From contig JADGJC010000125.1 in NCBI GenBank assembly GCA_027596075.1, positions 45,931 through 109,930 on the forward strand: a DNA stretch of 64,000 nt, read 5' to 3'. The notes below the pieces were generated by a model that saw nothing but the letters and a program-made list of their open reading frames with translations, ran no database searches and had not been told where the DNA came from. Positions 39,481 to 51,400 of this stretch are shown here, one piece after another; position 1 is the stretch's first letter; every line of letters begins with the position of its first letter. The stretch comes from Rhizophlyctis rosea (Eukaryota > Chytridiomycota > Chytridiomycetes > Rhizophlyctidales > Rhizophlyctidaceae). The position numbers were made by a program, and so were the translations under genes.

Positions 39481-42400
39481 CCACCAGTGCAGTTCACCGA
39501 GCCTCCCACCGAAGCTGATGTGGACTCTGACGAGGAACCCACTAAAACGCCGGTCACCCCTGCTCCTGCCCGCATCCCTGCTCCTGTTGTAGCAGAACCA
39601 GAACGTGCCATCACACCCGAACCAACGCCAGCTCCCGCACCGGTACCAGCTCATCCTCACACTGCTGCTGTCTCCAATGCGCTCGCTCGCCTCATTGCTT
39701 TGAACAATGAAGCAAGTGCAAGCAATTACATATCCAGTGGATGGACTCTTCGGCCCACGGAGAAGGGTGTTATCATCCAAACGAAGGACAGTGCCAGTGG
39801 TGGAGTTCCGATTATCCGCGCGGAGGGTCTACTCAAAGGTGAATGGACCGTCGAGGAGGTGGCCAGCGTTATTTTCAGCGAGAATGGAAGGAGTGGATGT
39901 AAGTGATTCTATATGACGTTTTTGCGTTTGCTTTTGTGAACATCTATGCTTACTTGTCATTCTTTCCGTTTGGCAGGGGATACCCGTATCGACTCGACTT
40001 CTGCTCTTACATACTACACCTCAAACACATCTCTGGTGTACACAACCCACAAGGGATCCCTCATCCTTTCGTCCCGGGACTACATTACCGTCAATACTAT
40101 CGTGTACGATGCCGACGTCACCTATGTGATTCAGACTTCTGTTGAAGATTCCTACCATGGCGCGCAGAAGGGCAAGGTCCGCGGGTGGATTACCGTCAGT
40201 GGATGGATTTTGCAGCGAGTAGCGGGTGGTGTGAGGATCGTTTATGTTGAAGAGATCGATGTCAAGGGCCGGGTCCCTGGTGGTAAGTTTGCCGTCAATT
40301 TCACCATAAAAGAGTGGAAATATCTCACATGTTGACTTCAACAGCAATCATCAAGCTCTTCACCACTCAAAATCCTCTCTTCGTCGCGTACATTATTGAA
40401 TACATCAACTCCCGAGGATTTATCCCGTACATCATCTCCAACTCTCAGTACACCTCTTTCGAGCAGCTTTCTGTTGTCAGCCAATTGTGGGAGATCAAAA
40501 CGTACACCTACAAGCTTAATCTCATCATAAAGAAGACGGCTACGGCTAGTGCTGATGAGTTCAGTATTGCGCTACCGCATACTGCTTTCCCTGCCGGTGC
40601 AGTGATCACCTACCCGGAAGGTTTGACTATTGCCCGCATCCGTGGTTCCACCGTGGTCAGCACGTCAACCATCCTGATCAAGTTTACGGTTCCCATTGAA
40701 TTTGTGCGGAATTTCGCGAAGATCGACATTTCTATTGTGCCCGGAAAGAGCGGAATCATTGCCAACGGCGCCAAAGTACGAACCAGCCTGTATGACAGCT
40801 GGGCGAATGGTTACCGCCACGCGTGGAGTCTTTGGGGCCGCAAGGGTTGGGAAATCATCAGGACTTGTGAGGAGATTGAAGGTGGGAAATGGGAGATTTC
40901 CGGCGGGGACGATGAGAACAAATGCTGGAGCACTGAAGTCGAGGATCGCGTGGTCATCAAGACCAAGTACGACTTGGAAGCGGACGTAGATGATGTGGTT
41001 ACACTCTTTACCCCCGAAGCTTTCAAGAGCTGGGACGAGTCCATTGAAAGTGTCGAGATTTTGGAGCGGGTGGGAAGGGGTGAATGGGTGGTTAGGATTC
41101 TGCGCAAGGGCGGAGAAGAAGTGAGCGGCGGATGCGAGATCTTAGCTTTGGTATCCATCATCGTCGATTCTGAGAAGCAGATTACGTGGGTGCTTGTCAG
41201 TTCCATCGAAACCGACAAATACACCATCACCACCGGACGGCAAAGGATCGACGTCGTCGCCGCATTTGGGATCCGGCAGGCAGGCAGTTGGGTTGGGTCG
41301 ACAATTACTTCGTACTACGCGGTCAAGCAGACTCAAACTTTGACCAAAACCATCATCACTCGCATCATCACCTATTACATCCGTACTATCGTCATCATCC
41401 GCACGCGTTATATCATCATTACCTACGGCGGAGTTGCCCGATGGACCCTTATTGATAACCGTTTGCGTGTTCGTAAAGAAGCGGTCTCCGTTGAAAGCGG
41501 CGAGACAGAAGTCGAATTTGTTGTCGATGTTGATCAGTGTAAAATTGGTCATGCCCAATCTTCTGACCAAACGGTTTCCACCACTACATCATCTTCTGTG
41601 ACCACTCTGCGGAACCCGGTTCTAGAGGTTACTCTCTCGGAAAAGCTCTTTGCATCCGGATTCGACATTTTGCTGTCGTCTGAATCCATCTCATACTTCA
41701 ACTTCGTCCTCGTGACGGTGAGGAGCACGACCACCGTCCGATACATCCTCCGGATCTATTTGAAGGAGGAAGTTATTAGGACTTTGACAGTTTCCATTCT
41801 GGTTGTGCTGATTAGGATTGTTCGAAGGGTGGGAGCAGGGCGCGTGATCACACTCAACGGCGAGCAAGGTCATGTTAGCGAGAGTGGTTCAGGTTCAACT
41901 GTTGTCCAGACCACCACGACAACAAATTACACCGATACCTCTGCTGCTGCGCCCACCATCCATGAAGAGAAGGATATCAAAGAAGGGCAGGCCAGCGATA
42001 TGGATTACGAACATGTTTCTGCCGCTGATGGTGTCCGTGAAGACATTGAATCCCACCGGTATGACGCGGAGGTGAAGCAAAGTGGGGAGATTGTGAACAA
42101 GTTTGAGACGGAGACTTGTGGTGAAGAAGAGAATATTGAGATTGCGAAGACCTGGAAGGTGGAGAATGGCGTTAAGATTGAAGCAGTCGTTGATGCCAAG
42201 TGGAGCTTGCAAGAGGCTGCTTGTTTGATTTGGGGCGAGAGGCGATCCGAATGTGGGTGCTGTTTTGTGTGAGAGTGCAAGGATCTTCACAATTTGCTAA
42301 TTGAGAACATGTCAACATAATAGGGGATCAAACTGTGCAATCCATCCGGGTAATCGAGCGACTAAATTCTGACACCACTCTCATCCTCGTCCGCTACGTC

Positions 42401-45400
42401 AACCAAATCGAAGTCCTCCTGCTGACTTGGACGTACTTCGATGCCAGCACTGGATCTTTGTACATCATCAGCAAGTCTGTCGATGATACTTCCGTCTCTG
42501 TCGAAGAGGGTTGGAAGCGTGTGCATGTGCTGATCAGCGTCTGGAAGTTAGTGAAGGTGGATGGACGTCTGAGATTGGTCATCATCGAGAAGGGTGATGG
42601 TAAGTTGTGACTGCTTAGCAATTGACGGTTTTTCGTAGTTAACCAAATGTCATCATGCTTTCTCCAGCATCATATTTGGAAATCCAAACGATCGTTCAAA
42701 CAGTGACCACATTTACCAAAACCATTACCACCAACATCATCACATCTCAACCCTTCCTCATCCGCTACTTGCCCGGTTTTGAAACCACTTCGAAGTTGCG
42801 AGTTACAAACACCAGATATGAGTCGACAACGAAAACATACTTCCTAGCCTTCAACCTATATTCTGAGACTGGCGCGATACTTGCAGTCGCTTTACCTCGC
42901 TCCATTTACGGACATGGCGCGACAATTACATATCCTAGCGGCATCGTCAGAGTCGAACGCATCGCCGACGAGGCGCTTTCAGGGTTGGCGGGTGCTGTGG
43001 ACACTGGGAACTCTTTGGTAGTCAAGATCTCGGTGGATGGCCGATCAGTTGCCTACGGTCAAGGCGGGTATCTGGCGGTTGAGGTACAATTTGTTGCTAG
43101 GGAGGGGGGTTTTGCCTCGGCGGACGGTCAAACCATTGAAGAAGTCAAAGAGGAGGAAGTATTTGTCGACCAGTGGAGGGAAACTAGTGCAAGCGTGATC
43201 AGCATGCCAACCAGTACAGTCGAGGGGGCGGTGGAGACTGCTACGTCGTCAGGTGTCACTTCCACAATTGCTACCGCCACCACCACCACCACCACGACCT
43301 ACACAACTGAAGGCAGTGAGACTATTCAAACATCTGAATCCAGCGACAAAATCGTACTTGGGAAGGAGGTGCCGATTGTGGAGACCACGATTACCCCTGG
43401 TGTTCCATCGCACCAAGTCCAGGTTTCGGAGGTTGTGGACACTTCTATCTCCACTGTTGAAACGACAAATGAATCTGCAAAGGAGACCGCAATTGTCTCG
43501 CAAGAAGTGCAATTTGCCTCGGCGTCCAAACAGGCATTTGAGGCCGTTTTGTCCGCCGCTAGCGAGAGGTGGGAGGCCAAACATGAAGAGGACGGTGTGA
43601 AAGTCTTTACCATTGAAAGTCCCGACGACGGCGAAGTGTGGGTGAAGACGGAGACGGTTTATGAGCAGGAGTGGAAGGTGGAGGATGTGCTCGCCATGAT
43701 TTCTAGTGACGCTTCTCGAAGAACATGTGAGAACACTTGAGCGCCGCTTGACATCTGTGAATGTTCATAACAGTTGACAATATCTTGCCATAGGGGATCT
43801 TTCGTTCGAGGGGTCGCAAGTCATCCGGCGCTTCGGTCAGTATCAAGTCATCTTCCGGTGGCTGTACAACTACGCATTCGCCTCCACAAAATACGAAGCG
43901 GTCGGTGTGCAGGACCAGATCTTTGATGGACAGACCAACACCACGTACCTCGTTGCGACGTCAATCGACAACAGCAGCATCTCTGCAACAGCAGATCATC
44001 TCCGCATCGTCCTGCTTGTTTGGGGATGGATCATCAGACCTCTCCCTGAAGGTGGCATCCATGTCACCCACATTGTTCGTCAAAAGGTCCCGGGTCTGAC
44101 TCAAGAGTACCTTGTGAAGTACTTCACCACCCTGATCACTACCATCGTAACCATCCGCCGATACCTTATCACACATGGTGTGCCAACAACGTGTGTTGTG
44201 CCCAAGCACCAGGAAGGGGTTGAGGTAAAGGTTGATCAGGAGACTTTTGATACCGAAACTGGCGCATATCAAGTCGCATATGATTTGCACTTCGATGAGA
44301 AATGGGAAGAGGCGAGGACTAACTCAGCCGGTTGGTTGGAATTGAACGTGGATCAACGGACATACCCGGAAGGATACGAAGTCGTCATTGCTGAAGGCGC
44401 GGACTACGTTGAGTTGATTACCGGCGAAGATGGGAGGATTAAGCTTTGCCCGCGGTATGACTTGGTCACAAGTATCAGCGTGGTCAGGATCGTGGTACGG
44501 ATAGTTAGGAAGGTAGTGAGGGAGCATGAAGTCGGTCACGTGGGCGCAACAATTGTGAGGGTTCAACAGGACGTGTACCGGCCCCTGGAGGGTTCGTTGA
44601 AAACAGTCGAGACTGTTGATGAGACGGAGGAAGTGGAGGAGGTTACTGAAATTGAGCCGGCTGCTCCCAAAACGGAAGATGTGATCCAAACCACGCACGT
44701 TGAAGCGAATCATCCTCCTACCATGGCGCTACCTGCGGAACACGTGCGGGAAGAGATTTCGGCCCAGGAAACAGTACCAGGTGGTTCGGCCCCCACGCAA
44801 CCGTACACGGACACTGCACCTGGCGATGCCGTACATGCATCATATGCCTCACTTTCCACAACTGAAACGGTGGAGGAGAGTGAGGTTACAGAAGAGATCA
44901 CTGAGCCCATTGCAAGCGAACCTGCTCCACTCTCAGGTAAAGGGGACGAAACGACTATCGTGACACAGCCCGGCAGGGTCACTGAAAACACAGACGAGGA
45001 ACATAATGCGGATGCGGAAGGTCAGTCCTCTCCGTTAGGGACTGCATCCAGCCAAACAAGGGAACCATCCTATCAAGGCCATGTTGAGTCTCAGTCTGCA
45101 TCGCCTTCGGCAAGTGCTGATACGTACGAAACAGTGCAAACATCCGAAGAGACTGTAGAAATACCCGTCAAGCCCTCTCAGCAACCGTCGACTACCGGCA
45201 ACAGTGAGAAGACCGTGGAAGAGGCATCAGCTTCGGCTCCACCTGTGGTGGAAACGGAAGCGAAGTATCAGGAAGACGGGGTGCCAAATAGTGAAATGGC
45301 TGCAGCCGAAACAACCGAAGTGGCGACAGGGCAGCCAAAAGTTATTACACAGGCTCAGCCAGAAACCTCACTTAACACGGCCGAGGAGCACATCGACGTC

Positions 45401-48400
45401 GGCTCTGCGCACCCGCAGGATTCATCGGTTACAGTGGAAACTGTGAAGGTTGCGGAAGGAGCGTATGACTCACTGGCGGGTGGTGATGAAGTGGAGATAT
45501 CGAAGGGAACCGTTGACACGGAGGATATTGCAGTACATCCGGCGGATTCCACCACAACCACAACTCAGGAGGGTACTGAAGGTGAAGACTTTACCAGCCA
45601 CGTTACGAACGTTGAGTTGGCTGGGGTGACGGCGGTTGCTGCTGCGGCGGCTACAGTGGGTGCCGCAATTCTTACTGAAAAAGAGAATATTTCGACGACT
45701 ACAACGGAAACCATTACAGATACCCAACAAGTGTCCCAGGAACACATCGCGGTGGGTCTTGCCGGCAAAACTGCGGAGGGTGTTGAAGTCGCTTTCACGG
45801 AGTCTGAGCCTGGAACAGATGGGTACATGCGAGTGCAGTATGCGCTCTCTTTTGCATCTGATTGTAACAAGGAGAGCGCGGCGGGAGTTGATGCGGGTCA
45901 GGTGGAGATCAGTCTGGGATCCATTGCTGAAGGTGCCGACGATATAGAGGTAGTTTTGGAGGAAGGAAGCGAGTACGTTGATGTCGTTCAATGTCAAAAT
46001 GGGAAGGTGGTGTTACGTCCCCGATACGAATCTATTGTCAGTGTCAGTGTCGTTACCGTAATCGTGCGCATTATCGTTAGAAAGATTCACCATGAATTCG
46101 CTTATGTGGAAGGTACCAAAGTAGAAGTTCGAGAAGGGCATGGAGGGCACAGGGAGACTACCGTTATGGAGACGGTCGCTACCCCTGTAACGGAAGAAAT
46201 GATAGAAAGCATCACAACCAAAACTCATACCTCTGACTACAATCTCAGTGCAGTGGGGGAGGGCGAGACTTCATCAGAGCACCAGCTTGCGGAGGAAGTG
46301 ACGGCACCTGCTCAGGAAACGATCGTAGTGGCAGATGCGGAACGTGCACAACCATCGCCTGTGCAACAAACTGGGGTCAACGATTATGCGTCCGCGTCAG
46401 TCCCGCCCGTCGTGGCGGGACAAGAGAGTGAAACTGGAGCGCACTATAGTGCACCCGAAGCCATTAGCACCTCGGCAACCGCAGAAGTTCCAGCTGCCTC
46501 CGACGCCCGGGGGGAAGAAACCACTGAAGAACACGTCGTCGTTGAAAGCCATGAAATTCACACTCCAGTGGAAACAGTTGTTCACCAGACAGAGGTATCT
46601 GAGGAAGTCGGCACACCGATTGAAACTGTTGTTGTTGTTGATGCCCGAGATCATGCTGCCACTGGGACGCTTCAGTCAGAAAACACCATTAGCACGGAAA
46701 TTCCAGAAAGCACTAGCGTCACTTCGATTTCGGAAACATGTGAAGGCGGTGCTCCGCTTACGGCCATCGACTTCAATACACCTACAACCACTGACGGTAA
46801 GAAAATCATTATCTCACTTGATCGTTCGCGTATTAATGTCATCATTCTAGACGTGTCGGTGTCTACGGATGAGACACCCGGTCTTCCAACTCGCGGAGAG
46901 CTCGAACATTCAGCGCCCGTCATTGAAATCGTGCCAGTTCCAGTTGCCGCCGATTTTCCTGAGACCCCTGCCATTGAGCAAGTTGATGAGTCAACAGCTC
47001 AGCCCTACCCTTTCACGGTTGAAGAACAGAAGGAGGTTGAGGAAGTGCTTGCACGAACACCAGACGTCGACGGGAATGCGCCGGCTGGGACAGCCCCGGT
47101 TGAATACAAAGAGGCAGGCGGGGAGGAGATCCCTAAGTTGAGTTCCGAGCAAAACCTCGTTGAAGAAGCCCCAGCTGTCACCATGGCGGTCGAGGAGCAG
47201 GAGGAGGGCGAGAAAGTGCCTGCAACAAAACCAGATGTCAGTGAGAATGCACCGGTTGCCATCACCACGGTTGAAGAAAAGGAGGCACGCGAGAAAGTCC
47301 CCACGCCAATTTGGGAGCCAAACCTCGTTCCCGTAATCCCCGCAGTAACCACAATTGTTGAAGAAGAGGACAAGGTTCAGGAAGTGCGGGCACCAAAATC
47401 AGACGTTGATGCGAATGCACCGACTGCCACCACAACGGTTGAAGAAGAGGAGGCACCAAGTTGCGAGTCAAACCCCGTAGCCGAAATCCCGGCTGTTACC
47501 ACCACAGTTGAAGAGGAGGAAAAGGTCGAGGAAGTTCCTGCACCACTTTCTGAATCAGACGTTGCCGCAAAAGCCCGGTATGATACCACCACGGTTGAGG
47601 AAAAGGAGGCAGGAAAGGAAATCCCTACACCAAGTCCCGACCAAAACCTTCTTGCGGAAAACCCGACTGTGCCCACCATTGTTGAAGAGGAAAAGAGGGT
47701 TGAGGAAGTGCCTGCACCAACATCTGAACCAGACATTGCTGTGAAAGCCCCGGATGCCACCACCACAATTGAGCAACACGAAGAAGTTGGAGAACTGCCT
47801 TCACCTACTTCTCATTATGGGATTGATGAGTCTGCACCAACTACCAAGACCGCGGTTGAGGAACAAGAATGTGTTGAACAGGTGCCCATACCGGATTCGA
47901 AGCATGAGGTCAATGAAGCCGCTCCAGCTTCCGCCGCCGTGATACAAGAATATGTGCCAAGTGAAGGCCTGCCGGCAGCAAGTTGTGAATCAGAGCGTGT
48001 AGACCAGACCACTGAGGGTGTCAACATTCAACCACAGGAATTGCCCATCATCTCGACAACCGAAACTGCTCTACCCACGGCGTCAGGATACACGGTTCAA
48101 GAGACGACTGACCTTTCTGCGACAGAAGCTCCCTCACCTCAGATTGAAGTACGTGAGGAGCCCACATATGTGGTCACCCAGGTATGTTCCACTGAATACA
48201 ACACCAACACTCGACTGATCTGAGATTCAGCACCTAAACTAACTTCAATTTTACCAGGACCAATCTCCAACACCAGAGCACGCGGTCGCAACTGCCCCTA
48301 TCTCCTACTCCTCAGCAGATACTTTGACACAAACCGACGAACCGCACGTGCAATCTGTACAGCCAGAAGTCGATGCGGCGATTCCAACCCCTCATCCGAA

Positions 48401-51400
48401 GTCGGAAATTGCACCAACCCGGGAGGTACCTGCAGTCACCGAAACCCATCAAAATGAGACTGTTGCGTCCGGTGCCATCACGACACCGGATGAAGTATCA
48501 GCCACAGTTCCCGGAGCGCAAGCTGTTAGCGCAAACGCACCCAGTTCCTCTCACGAGTCCATTCCCAATTCGGTTCACGACGGACTACCTACAACTGTGC
48601 AGGAATCCAGCAGTGCTGACGCAGGGTCGGCGCTTATGGTCAACGAGGAGCCCGCTCCAACTGGAAGCTATAGTCCCGCTGTTGTAGCTGAAAACGAATA
48701 CTCCAACCTTGTTCCTTCCGTTTCTCAAGTCTCCGACTCAGTCGGCGTGGTTAGTGATCAGCAAGCTGTGGCGGAAGATGTGGCTATCCCTGTTGCCACC
48801 AAAGAAGAATCCGCATGCCACGAGAAGGATGGAAGTGTCGTTGATGAGACTGGTGAAAGTGTCAACATTCTCAGCAACGAGGAGGAATCTCTCGCACCAG
48901 TTCACAAACCTGTACCAGCTGTTGAAAGGAATGAGTCACAGTCAGTGGAGCCAATCGTCAGCGAAACCGAAGAACAACTTCCTGCTGCATCATCCACTGT
49001 CTACGAAACCTTTGCCGTCCCACAACTTGAAGGAAAATCAGATGCCACTGCGGAAGCAGCTGCTGCCGTGGATGAAGCGCTCAGCGTTCAAGACACCGCC
49101 GAAGATGAGGTCCCGGCGTCTCAGGCCGGCGAGCTATCCAAAACCCCGGAAGGTGAGCCGGGCATTTCCGTTTGCATGAATGTTCCTAAATACTGAACAC
49201 TGGTCTAGCTCCAGCTGGCGTGTCTGATGCTCCGACCGTTGAGGTCGTAAGTGTACAATCAGAGGGTGCTGTCACCGATCAATGCCCCTCGGTAGCAGAA
49301 ACCAGACCTGAGGAAATCCCATTACCCCAGAATCAAACCGCGGATGGTCAGCAATACGAGACAACTCTCACGGAAACCACTGAAGCTCCGGCGTCTTGCC
49401 CAACTGCCACCTCAACCGTTGACTCCCCCATGGATTGTGCCCCTACTGCGGTTCCCGAAATCTCCACGACGGACACCACCACCCGTGATGAGGTTAGACC
49501 TACAGACGAGATTTCAACGCCTTCTCAAACCGAAACGCCCCTCTTCGAAACTGTGACTGCTGTTTCAGGGACCGTCTCTGAGCTATCACTTCGTCCAACT
49601 GAGGAAGTTCTTCAGACGTCTGATACATCGGCCGAGTGCTTGGCCTCGGAACCTGCTAAAAGCATCGAGCAGACCTCTGATCTCCCGGTCACTGTAACGG
49701 AAAGCTCTCACCCAACCGATGTTGTCGCCAACCCCAATGCAGTAACAGCAGTTGAAACATCTGAGCCCAATTCAGACAATGGAGCCACTCAAACAAGCAA
49801 CTACACTTCGACGGAGACATATGCAGAAGCTGTAGATCAGCATCCTGGAGAGGGAGAAGTTCAAAGGGATGATGTAAGGGTCGCTCATGTAACTGACAGC
49901 GAGCTCCAAATGGTAACCACATTTTGATTTTTTAGAAGATCGGTGTTCCAGTGACTGAATCAGACACATCTCCAAACACAACCACGCTCCCGACGACGTC
50001 AGAGCAAGTTATTGCCGGTGACGCGACCGCAAACATCTCCTCGTTATCTCCAAATCCCCACGCACCGCTCTCCACAGACACATCCAATATCGTTCGTGAG
50101 TCGACTCCAGTCCAAATTATAGATGGGACTGTCTGTGAGCCAGCTGCTGTTGACAACCAGCCATTGACGGAAGCGAATCGTACCAACGTTGCCGCACAAT
50201 CAGACGCCTCTGAGGTTCCACCAGCAAGCGAGGCGCAACCTGCTGTTCAGCAGCCCTCTACCAATATCGCACTGGAGGCCCCAGCAAGTGCCGACAAAGA
50301 ACCTGTAATCATTCCGGAAACGTCCTACAACATTCCTGCCGAAGTCTTTGTGGAGACTGAGGATAAGCCTCTTCTTAGTGCACCCAGTGACGATATTTCT
50401 ACGGTGGAGACGAGGCCGGTGGCGGAGGAGTCTCTTGCAGCGCCAGAAAACATTGAAGGGTATCAACAGGCTGGCACATCCGCCTACGACGTTAGCGAGA
50501 CTTCGGTGACCGAAGTCAGCAACCAAACAACTCCCGCAGTGCCGCAAGAGCTGGCATCGGAAGTTCCGGCACAATACGATCAAACACCAATTGTTGACAA
50601 CGATACGTCAGCGACCACCGCCCCGTCAACCGCCACCATAGCTCCTACCATAATCACTTCATATGATAGCGTTACCGTTGATCAATACCCAGAGATCGCT
50701 GAAGACAACACCGAACATACTCGTTCAACTTCTGAAGCCGCAACATTTACGCCAATATCGTCATCCGACAGCAGCATCCATCCAGAGCCTCCGAAATGTG
50801 TCGATGAAATCGTCGAGCATGTCGTTGAAACTCCTGCCCCTGCACCGTCTAGCACCACCTCGTCGGTTGATGATGCTTATGCCCCTACTCCAGAAGTTGC
50901 CACGGAAATCGGTGACCACATCGTCCCAGCGCCCAACGCAACCCCATCATACGACGACGCGGCCCATAATCAAAGTCATGACACTATTGAGCATGCCATT
51001 GAAGCACCCATCGCGACTCCATCATACGACAGCGGTACCCGTGAAAGAGAGGAAATTGTGGAGCATGTGGTTGAAGCACCCATCACAACTCCTTCAAATA
51101 CCAACGGCAGCTATGACCAAAAGGAGACAATTATTGAGGAGGCGGCGGAAGCACCTATCACAACTCCATCGAACACCAGCGACAGTTACGACCAAAAGGA
51201 GGCGACGGTTGAAGCACCCATTGCAACCCCATTATACGAAAGCACTACTCACGACCAGAGTCTAGAAGGCTTTGAGCAAACTGTCGAGCCTGTCATTGCA
51301 CCTCCAACGTCCATTTCCTCCTATGTCGATACCATCCCGTCACCCAGTGCAGAAGGAGAAGCTACCGTCAAAACATCTAGTGCAGTGCAAACCCATGGCC

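Noticed and set aside
49913..49935. A 23-nt intron (GTAACC...TTTTAG) in the giant gene
   Set aside because: Too short for splicing. The donor GTAAGG at 49874 gives a 62-nt intron with a CTGAC branch site and keeps the frame.
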